Shown here piece by piece: positions 11,650 to 24,400 of a DNA stretch of 64,000 bases (the stretch's first letter is position 1; the number at the start of each line of letters is the position of its first letter). The DNA comes from Yamagishiella unicocca (taxonomy: Eukaryota; Chlorophyta; Chlorophyceae; Chlamydomonadales; Volvocaceae), in the NCBI GenBank assembly GCA_003116995.1, contig BDSL01000023.1:682001-746000 (forward strand), written 5' to 3'. The notes under the pieces are model-generated. The model was not told where the DNA came from, did no database searches, and saw nothing but the letters and a program-made list of their open reading frames with translations. Position numbers and translations under genes: made by a program.

Positions 11650-12400
11650 CGTCTAAGCGTGCGCTAAACGTGATGGGAATGACGTATCCTAACCTAAATG
11701 GTCGAGTAGCCGAGAGGTATCTTCTCGAATAGCATAACGTCTGGCGCAGTCAGCGTGACACGTAAGTGCCCGTCATCACCTGCGTCCTAAAGGCCTAAAG
11801 CAATGTTTTAGGCTGTACACAGCGTGCCAGCAGCTTTACTATGGGCGAGGATATGTGAAAAATGCTGTATGTGCGGTTCCGCCACTTTTGCATCCCAGCA
11901 GGCAGGAACGAGCTAAGCAAGGAAACGAATAGTATATACATACCAAAGCACAAGCTGCGTGAATATCCCATATGGGCGAGATTGTTGGATCTTGCAGCTG
12001 TCGTGGGTTGATGCTTGATGGACACATGGACATGGTGGCTGTTTTGACGCATGTCGTCCTGCTAATTGAACCCACAGCAGAAGTAAGCGTGACGTACCTC
12101 ATTTAATGTGGCAGCTGTTTGGTCAGCGGGGCATCGTATGGCGCAGTTCGCGGCAAAATAGACAGCCAGAGTATAGTTTCGCCGCCACACAAGCAATCTG
12201 CGACCCTGTGTACGCGATTTAATATAATTACTGCTTGCATTAATGTAGCATCGGTAAAGCAGCATGGTGTGCAAGCGGGCTCCATGCTTGGCTGATTAGT
12301 AGCCGACGTGCACGGCCCGTGCGTTTACGTATGCGACGAAGAAGTATAGCCTGACACACTTCCGGATTTTAAGCCGTCGGTCGGTGACATCGGTGAAGGC
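11650..12400. promoter_or_regulatory. Divergent intergenic region between CRSH and FANCM
   Basis: About 750 bp separate the proposed CRSH start (11649, minus) from the FANCM start (12401, plus). The tract is clearly less GC-rich than either gene and contains no supported ORF. It must hold both promoters if the start sites are right. I see no clear TATA box that I would call. Confidence 0.45.
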
Positions 12401-15400
12401 ATGGATGACGATGACTGGGTAAGTTTGCATATCGATAGCATTCCCGCCGAACGGATTTCCTGAAGGGCAGTCCAATAGACCTGTCTGGAATCCTTCGGGC
12501 ATAAGCCACGCTCTAGCAGACCCAGACGGCCCAGGTGGCCCTACCGCTCCGTGCAGGATGTCGACATCGACGTGGATGCACTTGTCGAGCAGCACCTACA
12601 GCGGGATGCGGCAGCTAGCACGGCTCCAGCGGGTCAGGCTGCTCAGTCTGCAGGAGAATGGCAGCCTCAGGGTGGCACCATGCCAGGATCGACGCACGCG
12701 CATACTGCCACACATATGGGCATGGCAGCGGAGGGGTGGGGGCCCGCCCCGCAGCAAGCTGGACAGCAGACCTCTCGGCCTGGCCAACCACAAACCCAGC
12801 AGCCCCCTCCTTTTACCCGGGGTTCTCTGCCGCTGCAGTCAGTAGCAGCTCAGCGGCCCGCGCCGCCGCTGCAAGCACAACACGGCGCCAACCAGGCGGT
12901 CGATTGGCCGTCGAACCAGGGATGCCAACCAAGCAGCAACACAGGCTGGGCGCAGACCCCTGCGGCCGCGGCGCCTGCGCAACCTCATAGATCCCAACCA
13001 TGGCCTACACAGCCGCAGCAACAGCAGCAGCAGCGGTGGCAACAGCCGCAACAGCAATCTCTTGATCCTGGTCGCGGGGGTACGACTGGGTCGCTGCCCT
13101 CTGCCCCGGCCACGTCAGCTTCACAGCACCGACCTCAGAACGGGACCAGCTGGGCAGCAGGCGCGCTATATGCCACACCCGCGGCGTCCGGCGCCCCAAC
13201 TGCTGGCGGCCCTCCTGGCAACGCGCCGGGAAGCGTTGCCAGCAGCTCGCAGCCGGGCACATCGCAGCTGGGTGGCGCTGCCCTGAAGGCGCAACAGATT
13301 CGCGACCGGTGGGCCAAGCCCAAAGCCCACCGGCCCGGCATAGATGTTCCCAGTCAGGCCCCCGGCTGTGCCAGCTGGGGCAACGCCGCCGCCCCCACTG
13401 GTGTCACTGTTCCTCCGGTAGCGACAGAGCCTCCCTCTCGGAACCCGCCCCCCGCACCGGGGCCAGCGTACGCCAGTAATGTTGCATCGGTCGGCACCGC
13501 TCAGCCGCAAGCAACACAGGAGGGCTCCGTCGGGGCGGCGGGCGGTGGGTCGTGGCAGGGCAACGGGCAGCAGCATCAGCACAACTGGCAGCTGCCACCT
13601 GCACCGCGCGGTCAGCAGGGCTGGCAGCCCCCGCAAGGAGTCCCGCACGCCGAGCAGCAGCGACCGACCAACCAGGAGCAGCAGCAGCAGCACTGGGCCC
13701 CGCAGCCAGCCCTACAAGCCCCGCAGCCTACCGCCGCGTTCCAGCCGAATCAATACCAGCAGCACCCGTCGCAGGCCGGCCAGCAGCAGCAGCAGGGATG
13801 GCAAGTGGGCGCAAGCCGGGCTGTTGCAGCTAATCAGCACATGGCTCACGAAGGCTTGGCTGGCAGCAGGCAGTACCGTGCTGGCGGGCCGGAGAGCAGC
13901 GCCATCAGCCACCAGCCGGACCAGGTGAGTGGGGCCAAGCCGCATGCGCAGGCCCCCGACGACCTGTGGCCCCAGCACCACCAAGCCTCCGGGGGCAGCT
14001 GGCACGGCTCCACCGGCGCGTCGACCGCTGGCCCCTCCAGCGTGCCCTCTGCGGCACACCGCACGGCCCCGCAGCCGCCGCAGGGCGGGCCGGGACCTGG
14101 GGCAACCAGGCAATGGGTTGACGGGCGGGGGCAGGCTGCTGGCTGCGTCGGCGGGCGCTATGGCCAGCCGGACAGTGGGGCGCCGGGCCCTTCAATGGGT
14201 ACCGAGCAGGCGGCTGCGGCGGGCTATCCTCACGTTGCCCGCCACGGCCCTACGCCTTCCTCAGCGCAGCATGGCGCACCGCCTGACTCTTCTTGCGTGG
14301 GAGTCAGGCCGCCGCATGACGGTCAGCAACGCCAGCAGCCCGCGCGGGGCGCGTGGGCAGGGGGCAGCGGCGGCGGTGAGGCGCGTGGGGAGGGAGCGGT
14401 AGCAGCTGCCGGCGGAACGGGCAGGGAGCAAACTGGGAGAGCGGTGGCACCCGCGGGGGTTGCTGAGACCGATGACCCCACGCTGCTGGACCTGCCCCTC
14501 CAGAAGCGCATGCAAAATCGGCGCAGCCAGCCTCCGCTCCCACAGCAGCATTTGGATGCGCAGCAGCACTGTCACCAAAACGGCCACCAGCAACACCATC
14601 AAGAGCTGCAGCAGCAGCAGGAGCGACAGCGCTCGTCACCTCAACACGGCCCCACTGCCGTCGCCCAGCCAGTACAGCAGCCGCGAAAGGAAACCGCGTC
14701 CTTGCAGCCGCCGGCGCCCGCCGTTGCTGGCCAGGGTCAGCGACCCGCGCAGCAGCAGCAGCGACCTCAGGGGCAGGGCAGTGGCGCCACCACCGCAAAC
14801 GCGGATGGAGGGCAGGGCGCTTCGGGCTACTGGGACAGCATGTTCGGCGCGGCCGCAAAATCATCGGTGCGCCAGGCACCGGCACCTGCACCACCGCCCG
14901 CGCGCGCTGCTGCTGCGGCCGGCCAGCCGGACCCTGCGCAGTCCAGGAGAGCACCCGTGGACGTGGACGACGTGGAGGTGGTGAGGTTGCGACTCGCTGA
15001 AGCCATGCGCGTTGGATTGGGCGCTTCCGGGTCTCTGCAAATGGAACTGCGCAGTTGGGAAGCCTTAGGCTATCGGAGCGGCATGAATGCCGTAATGCAT
15101 GTATGCCGCGGTACATCGCCGTGCGCTTTCGATGGACTAAGCTCGAGGGTGTGCTAACTGTTAAAAACAAAAATGCTAATGCTAATGCTAACTGTTGTCG
15201 CATGTGTCCTGCACCTCGCAACCTCTGCGCGCTCGTGTTCGCAGGCAAGGGCGCTGCTGGCTGGGGAGTTTGTGGAGCTGCCTGTCGATGAGGAGGGCGG
15301 GGACACGGGTGGAGGCTGGGAGGGCGCGGGCGGCGGCCCCGGCGGGCAGGCGCTGGTGCCCAGCAGCGGCGCCAACACCGGCATGTTGCTGCACGCGGCG

Positions 15401-18400
15401 CACGCTAGGTGAGTCATGCCGGCAGGTCCTACCTCACCCTGCTCTTTCCACCAGCCGCCATTCCGGCGGAACGCTCGATGCGGACACCTGCGACCTGATG
15501 CACACGTTGTGCCACGCTGCTCCGATCCACCGGATCCATCGGATGCATCGGATCCATGGCGCCCTCCCCCGTGCGCTGCGCCCACAGGACGTGGCTCTAC
15601 CCGAAAGACCTGTCCGTGCGGGACTACCAGTTTTCGCTGGTACGGTCTGCGCTCTTCCACAACACGCTGGTGTGCCTACCCACGGGCCTCGGCAAGACGC
15701 TGATCGCGGCGGTGGTAATGCTCAACTACTACAGGTGGGGGTTGACGCTGGGCGGCGGGATGCGTGCAAATCACGCTCCGAGGGCCTTATGGGGTCGCGG
15801 TGGCGGTGGGGGCCGAGGTATGCGGACGCCGCTTGGGAGGTTTGATGCCTTGGATGGTCTGGTCGGCCACCTAGCTGCATTCGACGACAGCGCGGACGGA
15901 AGGTCACCGGGTGCGGAGGATGGCATGAGGGTGCGATGTTACGGCTGGCGTTGGGGCGCCGGCAGATGTGGGGGGCGGCATTTTGCGCGGTGCTGTGGCA
16001 GCAACTGCGGGCTGGGAAGGGAACATTGCGCTCGGGTGACGTGGCGGCCTGCCTCGCTGCCACGTCATGCTCGCAGGTGGTTCCCTGACGGCAAGATCGT
16101 CTTCGTGGCGCCGACCAAGCCGCTGGTGGAGCAGCAGCTGAAGGCGTGCAAGGAGAAGACCTGCATCCCCAAGCAGGACATCGTGCAGCTGACGGCCACC
16201 AGGGTCGCAGGCGGCGAGGGGCGCGCCTCAGAGTGGGCTGCTCGCCGCATCTTCTTCTGCACGCCCCAGATCTTGGAGAACGACATCGCCAACGGTACCT
16301 GCCCCAAGGAAAAGTGCGTGGGGCGCTAGGCAGGCGGGCGGCATGGCGGGTCTGAAGAGGGGCGGGGCTAGCCGCTGCGGCGCATGGATGCCAAAAAGCT
16401 GTGGCGGTGTGGCGCTGAATTACACCCAGCTGGGCTTTTCCTAGGCATTTTGTTTGGACTGCCGAATGTGTCCTCAACCGGCTGCGGAAACACGTGTAAG
16501 AGGTGATGCATAGGTGGCCGCAGAGCCGCTGCGCTGCGCTCGGCTGGGCACCGCTCTGGCTGCTGCAGCGGCATTATCAGTAGAGATGGTTATGTTAATA
16601 CTATATTGACACTATGCCACGACAGTGAAACCCTCACTGCCTCTGTCCCGTGGCTCACTCCTGGCCGGGTGGCGCAGGCTGGTGCTAGTGGTGGTGGATG
16701 AGTGCCACAGGGCGATGGGCAAGGCCGCGCCCGTCACTGCGCTGCAGGTGGGCTCCCGGAGCTAGGGACCACGATGGAGCGGCTCGCAGCTAATGTCATG
16801 ACGCAACGACTGTTTCTTTACAACACGGTTCCTTGCACACGTCCTCCCTCCTCACAATCCGTCGCCTTCACATTATGTCCGTGATGCTCCCTCTGCGTAC
16901 GTTTCCCACCCTAAATTACCACAAATTGATGTACCTCTCGCCGTGCCCGCATCCCCTCCCGTTGACAGGCCCTGCGCAGCGAGCAACTGCGCGTACGTGT
17001 CGTGGGCCTCAGCGCCACCCCTGGATCCAACCCGGAGTCAGTGCAGGAGGTGATCCGGAACCTGGGCGTAAACCGCGTCGAGTTTCGGAGCGAGGACGAC
17101 CCGGATGTCAGCCCCTACTGCCACAAGAAGCAGGCACGCGGGCATTGGGGTATTTGGTGGTGGTGGTGGTGTGGGACAAGTTAGGGCTCTCCTTGAAGGG
17201 TAACTTTACAGCTTATGTGTCCGTCGTGTTTGCCCTGGCCCCTGTACGTCGTCCCCTCCCGCCGCCGCCGCCGCCCCCCCCCCTTTCACTGCTCCATTCC
17301 ATATCCACGCCCCCTTACAACCCCCTTACAGCCCACTTACACCGCCACCGCGCCATACCCGCACCCTCAGGTGGACGTTATGGAGGTGTTCCCGGACGAT
17401 GTGCTGCAGCCAGTGGCGGAGGGCGTGGTGTCTCTGCTCCGCGGCGTCAACGCCAAGCTGCTCTACTACAAGGTGAGAGGCACGCACCTGCGCGAGTGAG
17501 GACCACCTCACCACCCGGGCGTGCCCAGCTGTCGTCCAGCTAGCAACCGGTGCGGCTGTGCCTCCGCGGGCTGCAGGTGGTTGACCGTTGCGATCCGGAG
17601 AGCGTCGGCCGCTTCTCCTTCATCACCAAAAGGATGCAATTCCAGGTGAGTGAGACTCCTACTACCGGGAGCAAACACGGCGCCGTGGGTGTTGCGGAAG
17701 GTGTTGCGTGGAAGGAAAGACGGACCGCTTGTAGCCCTGGCCGCATTGCCTTCCTGCAGGACAATACAAACAGGACGCTAGGGGCCCCGCCCCTGCGCCT
17801 TGGCACCCGCCAGCGGCGCCCCTGTGGCCTATCCGGAAGTCCCTCCGCCCTTCCTCCGCAGACCTCCCTGCCCGACAACAAAACTTTCGACAAGTCCGCT
17901 ATCCCCAAGGTCTACCTCCTCTTCAATCAGGTGTGGGGCCACCGGATAAGCCCCCCGATGAACCCGCCCACAGTGCCCCTGAAAGGCACACTTGCGATCC
18001 TCCGCAATCCCACGTTTGTAATCCTCCGCAATCCCACGTTTGTAATCCTCCGCAATCCCACGTTTGTAATCCTCCGCAATCCCACGTTTGTAATCCTCCG
18101 CAATCCCGCGTTTGTAATCCTCCGCAATCCCACGTTTGTAATCCTCCGCAATCCCACGTTTGTAATCCTCCGCAATCCCACGTTTGTAATCCTCCGCAAT
18201 CCCACGTTTGTAATCCTCCGCAATCCCACGTTTGTAATCCTCCGCAATCCCACGTTTGTAATCCTCCGCAATCCCGCGTTTGTAATCCTCCGCAATCCCA
18301 CGTTTGTAATCCTCCGCAATCCCACGTTTGTAATCCTCCGCAATCCCACGTTTGTAATCCTCCGCAATCCCACGTTTGTAATCCTCCGCAATCCCACGTT

Positions 18401-21400
18401 TGTAATCCTCCGCAATCCCACGTTTGTAATCCTCCGCAATCCCACGTTTGTAATCCTCCGCAATCCCACGTTTGTAATCCTCCGCAATCCCGCGTTTGTA
18501 ATCCTCCGCAATCCCACGTTTGTAATCCTCCGCAATCCCACGTTTGTAATCCTCCGCAATCCCACGTTTGTAATCCTCCGCAATCCCACGTTTGTAATCC
18601 TCCGCAATCCCACGTTTGTAATCCTCCGCAATCCCACGTTTGTAATCCTCCGCAATCCCGCGTTTGTAATCCTCCGCAATCCCACGTTTGTAATCCTCCG
18701 CAATCCCGCGTTTGTAATCCTCCGCAATCCCACGTTTGTAATCCTCCGCAATCCCACGTTTGTAATCCTCCGCAATCCCGCGTTTGTAATCCTCCGCAAT
18801 CCCACGTTTGTAACCCTCCGCAACTTCACCCGCCGATGGTCCAGGCCATCTTCCTGTCCACGCTGCTGGAAAACATCACCAGCCAGGGCGCCAAGATGGC
18901 GGCGGACTTCGTGCGTGTGGAGGTGGCCAAGAACGATTCGCTCCGAGACCTGATGGGCAACTCGGAGTGGAAGGTGCGGCGGCAGCGGGCAGGGTGGTGG
19001 TGCACACGACCTCGCGCGGCCTTGCACACCAAGCAATCGCACGAGACCACATGTTCGGGGCCCCCTTTGTGTGGGTCAAGGCGGCTTGGCAGCCGCCCTG
19101 AATGGTGAGGGTGAGCAGCAGGCGTACGTGCAGCGTGGAGCCGACACTCGCAACCACAACCGCGCCGCCCTGTACTCTGACATGCCATGCATGCCATGCC
19201 TGGTTGCTCCGTGTGTCTCCTGAACTGCCAGGCCGTGCGGCAGCGGCTCGCGGAGTGCGGCCGCTACACGCATCCCAAGATGCGCCGCCTTGAGGTGGGT
19301 GCGCCTGGCGGCTGGCGGCTGGACCGGACGGGGCTGGGTTGGATGGGGCTGGATGGGGCTGGGCTGGGGCACGTCAACACCGCACGGCGTCCAGTGGCAT
19401 TGACGAGGGCGGCGAGGTGGGCCCCCTGGACCCGTCGGAACAATTGCCATCGGTTGCCTCCGTTGCCGTTTTCCCCAGGAGGTGATGTTGGAGCACTTTG
19501 GAGTGAAGCAGCCGCCTAAGGAGCAGCTCAGCCGCGGCCATGGCCAAGCGCTGGAGGGCGCTGGCGCCGGTGATGGAGACGACGGCTCCGAAGGCGGCCA
19601 CGGTGGCGATCTGAACGGAGTGGGCGCGGAGGGGGCCGAGGGACCCGCCGAGCTCGACGGCATCAAGCGAGTCATCATCTTCACCACCCTGCGGGACACG
19701 GTTGCCGAGATCGTGTCGTGTCTTGAGCGCCACGGGCCGCACATCGTACCCCGGGTCTTCGTGGGGCAGGGAGCACGGGGAGCCGGCAAGTAAGTCGCTA
19801 GACCGTAATAAGGCCCGTCTTGACCTCGGCCTGGATTTTGGGGGCCATGAGTCCGTGCCTCAATCAGCTCAGGGCGTGTTGCTGGTACCAAGTGCTGATC
19901 AAGGCTGCTCCTCGCCCCCCGCTGGTTCCAAGTGCTGATCAAGGCTGCTCCTCGCCCCCCGGCTGGTACACAGGGCGGCAGGTGGCGGCGGCAGGGGCGC
20001 TGGCGGCGGCAGGGGAAGGGGCCGGGGAAGGGGCCGAGGTGGCGACGCAGCAGCGGAGGGAGGCGAGGGCGGAGGCGCCTCAGCGGCCGCAACCATGACC
20101 ATGAACCAGGAGGAGCAACGCGCCGTGCTGCAGGTCCGTGGCAGTGGTCGCGGGCGGTTGAGGAACCGGCACTATGGGTCGGAGGCTGGAGGCTTCCAGT
20201 TAAAAAAACAAAGAAAGAAACAACGAAAGTTTGCCTCCTTTTCTTCGTTTTGTTTTTGACCGGGTCGGGTGCAGCCGGTCTCAGGAAGACATGTGAGGAC
20301 GGGCGATTGGGATCCCGGAGCTGCGCGCGTCGTACATTACGCCACAGGAAGGGCCGTCCCAAGGGCCCTCCACATGCCAAACGCGCTGCATCCCGGCCCT
20401 CCTGTTACCTAACTCCTTCCGCCCTCCCAGGGCTTCCGCGACGGGACCTTCAACGTCCTGGTGGCGACTTGCATTGGAGAGGAGGGACTGGACATCCCGG
20501 AGGTGGGTGGGTTTGAGCAGGCCAGCAGGGCTTGCAAGAAAAACCAGTGTACGAAAGAAAAACCTAAACGGTTTAGGACAGGCCAGCACGGGAGGCCATA
20601 ACGCAGCAACGCAGCTACGCGCCTGTAACCGCACCCCAGGCCCGCCTACCCAGTGCCAACGCAGGCCTTGGCTTCGCTGTCACCGCACCCTTCTAGGCGT
20701 CCCTAGGAATTATTCTCCCCATCCTCTAGCCTCTCCGCACCTTCCCTCCCGCCTACCTGCACATGCGCCCATCTCGCCCTTCGGCTGCTGCTCGCTGCTC
20801 GCACCTTCCGCCGCTGACTTCCCCCAGGTGGACCTCATCGTGTGCTACGACAGCAGCGCCTCGCCGACGCGCCAGGTCCAGCGCATGGGCCGCACCGGTC
20901 GCCACCGAGAGGGCCGGGTGGTGTACGTGCTGGCGGCTGGAAAGTGAGTGTGGGCGGCGGAGGCCTTACTGCCGTATGGCCGATGGGTCCGCACCGCTGC
21001 CGCTGCCGGTGTTGCTGCTGCCAATGTCACTGCTGTCAATGTCACTGCTGCCAATGTCACTGTTGCCAACTGCTGCTACCGATGTCACTGCTGCCAATGT
21101 CACTGCTGCCAATGTCACTGCTGCCGGTGTTGGCGTGACCTACCGGTTACCGTTGATTGAACACTGGACATCTTGGTTGTAGGCTGTCGCTGAGGCCGCG
21201 ATGACGGGCATGGTGCCCCACGGTCCTGACCTCGGCTACTACCCCACACCCCGCGTTGCCACTGATGCGGCTGCCGCCGCCACCGCCGCCACCGCCGCCA
21301 CCGCCGCCTCCGCCTCCGCGGCGCTTACGCAGGGAGACGGACAACTACTACAAGAGCCAGGACGAGATGCGGCGGCTGCAGGTGGGCATTATGCCGCCTT

Positions 21401-24400
21401 GCGCTGCAGCGACACACCCCTTGTCGACGAGGGCAGGCGAAGGGCACACCCCGTAAAACGGTGCCCCCTGTACCTGCATATGCGTGTCGCTGATGAAACA
21501 CGCAACTCGCTCGCCCCCGGCCCCACCAGGCGCTGCTGCGCGACGCGCCCCGGGTCTTCGAGCTGTCGCGCTCCTCCCCCAGCATGTTGCCGCCTGGCTG
21601 CCAGCCGCGGCCGGTGCTGCTGAGGCTGCAGGAGGCTACCGCCGCTCTGGTTGCGCACCAGAAGCAGCAGCAGGTACGACCCGAGGCTGTCCTGCGTTGC
21701 GTGACGGGGGACGCTGCGATGACCAAACGAGCGCACGGCAATGAGGGATGCACGCATGCGGTCGTTTCTGCTGCTACGGGTTGCGACATGGGTTCATGGC
21801 TTGTCCTACCGCCGCTTCTGTTGCTGCTGAAGTCGGCGCGGATTCTGCTTGTGCAGGGCGCCGCCAAGAAGCAGACCGGCAAGCGAGGCGCGGGCGCCGC
21901 GGCGACGGGGGATGCAGCGGAGGGCAAGCGTCGCAAGGGCACCGCCGCCACTGCCGGGGGGAACCCGGCTGCGACCGCTCAGCAGGCGGCGGCTGCGCGC
22001 TGGGGCAAGCGACCCGTGGGTCAGGACGTCATAACGATAGACGATGACGACGATGAGGGGCACGACCCAGGTACGACAGCGGCGGCGCTCAAACGCGCGC
22101 CCCAACGCGCATGCGTCGGCATCGGCCAGGCGACGGCACCCCTCGCCCGACACGCCAAGGTTGGCACGCTGAAAAGAATGCGTTGCTGTTCCCATAAGAC
22201 TCACTTGGCCACCTTCCAATACACGGTACCGCCACAGGAGGCAATGGGGCTATGTGCTGCTGTTCCCATAAGGCTCACTTGGCCACCTTCCAATACACGG
22301 TACCGCCACAGGAGGCAATGGGGCTGCTGGGGAGTATGGTAGTACTGCGTGCGGCGGAGCCACTGGACCCTCGCCGGACGAGGAGGATGTGTCGCTGGCG
22401 CAGCGTGCCCTGGCCCTCACAGGCAAGCAGCCCAAGCCAGGAGCCAGGAGCAAAGAAAAGCCGGGAGCTGCTAGCCGCGACGGTGCACCGCCGGTTGGAG
22501 GTGATGGCGGCGGCGGTAGCGGTGGTGGTGGTGCAGCGGCGCGGCGGGCGCGGGCTGGCGGGCGCGAGCCGGTTGCGATGAAGCCGCTGTGGGGTCCCGA
22601 GGAGGACGATGACGACATCGGCATGCCGGATTGGGTGCAGGAGGCGCGCCGCGACGTAGAGGGGCGGGCAAAGGCCGTCGCAGCACCCGCGGCAGTGCCT
22701 GCAGCACCAGTGCCGGTGCCAGTGACGGCAGGTGGTGCGACGGCAGGTGGTGCGACAGCAGGTGGTGTGACAGCAGGTGGTGTGACGGCAGGTGGTGCGA
22801 CGGCAGGTGGTGTAACAGCAGGCTGGCAAGCGCCCGGAGCTCCAGCAGCAGGTAAGGCTGGCAATGCTGGCAGCCCGGACCCGTACCACTGGCACCCGGG
22901 CCCCACGGCACCGGCTGCCACTGCACCAGGTGGCCCCTCCGTGTCCCCGCCGCAACAGCAACACGCCACGCCATACGGAGGCTGCAGCTGGGACGACCCA
23001 CCCCTGCCGCCGCTGACGGACGAACAGTCGCCAGCGGCGGTGCCGCTATCGCACGGGCAGGACTCCACCGCCTTGGCCGGCGGCCCCACGACCTGCTCGC
23101 CGCAGGGCCACATCATGGACCGACCCATGGACCGACCAGCCCCCCGCGGCGCCGCCCAGGACGGCAGCTGCACCGCTGGCCGCCTCTGGCTGAGCCCCCA
23201 GCTTACGGCTGCGCTGGAGGTCCTGCTCAGGCCCGCGCTGCAAGCGCACGGCCCCTGCTCGGAAGGCCCTCCTGGGCAGGCTGCTGACGTGTCCACCGGC
23301 GGCGACGCCGGCCACTCGGAGGCGCTGTCGCCCCTGGCGGCCCTGCTGCAACCCATCTCGGAGGACGAGGCGGCGGCGCTGGTGGCGGCGGCGGGGGATC
23401 ACCCGCTGGCTCGCCTGGCGGCGGCCTTCGCGCCTGAGCCCCTGGGGTTCAGCTACCCTGACAGCAGCGCGCGGGTGCCGTTGCAGCGCTGGCGGCCGCC
23501 GCAGCGGCGTCCGAAGAGCAAGGGGCAGCGATCGCGGGTGCCGTCGAGCGGGGGGCCCTCAGGGATGTCAGCCCCGGCGGCGGTGGTATCGTCGGCGGTG
23601 GTGTCGCCAGCGCGCCCGGATGTTGTCAGCGGAGGGGCTGGGGCTGCCGCTGTCGCAGCGGTGCAGGCGGGGGCCGGCAGTAATGCTGACCTCGGGTTTC
23701 CGCACCAAACGGGCGATGAGCGAGGCGGTGCCGCCTGGCAGCATGCGGTGGCGGCCCCGTGGGGTGTTCCGCCCCGCCAGGTACATTGCGCGGCTCATGA
23801 AACCACCACTGCGTCCGGCGGAGGGGCTGCCAGGGACGCGGCGAGGGCGGCCGGCGGAGTGCCTCGCGACGATGTCCAGGGGTTACCGTTGCCTGGCTCA
23901 CCGTGGGGGCCTGGTGGAGGGAACGGCTGCAGCAATACCGGCAAGGGTGACTGCTTTAACCTGGGTCTGAGGGCGACTCCAGTCGCAGCTGGGGACACAG
24001 CTCCGGCGGGTCCAGCAGCGGCTGCGGCGGGAACAGCACCGCAGGCTGGGCGGTCCGCACCACCCGCCAGCGGCAGGGTATCAACGGCGCTGCCATCACC
24101 GCTGCTACCTCATGGGTGGTTGTCCAGCTGTCCTGAGCAGCAGCAGCACCACCACCAGCCGCCCTTCTCTGCCTCGCTGGGTGCCCTAGGAGGCGAGCCA
24201 GACGACGCATTCGACCCGGACAACATCGTCATGACGCTCGACGTGGTGCCGCTGGTGCACAGGAGGGCGCCTGCAGGCGGCAATGGCGGCCGCGGCGGCG
24301 ACGGCGGCAGTGCCACTGCTGGTGCGGACGCCACCGGCGGGGAAATGTCTCACAAGCGCCGGAAGCTGCAGACGCCAGGCACAGGGCCGGGGGTGCCGGC

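Noticed and set aside
17996..18811. CRISPR-like array
   Set aside because: Units are contiguous, with no spacers, and lie inside an intron of a eukaryotic gene.
17550..19108. Three long ORFs of 370-470 codons on both strands
   Set aside because: They are produced by the 24-bp intronic minisatellite, whose unit length is a multiple of three; only short flanking exons in them are real FANCM coding sequence.
22252..22581. ORF beginning [14 protein letters not shown]
   Set aside because: It is the out-of-frame reading that results from the upstream copy of the duplicated FANCM acceptor.
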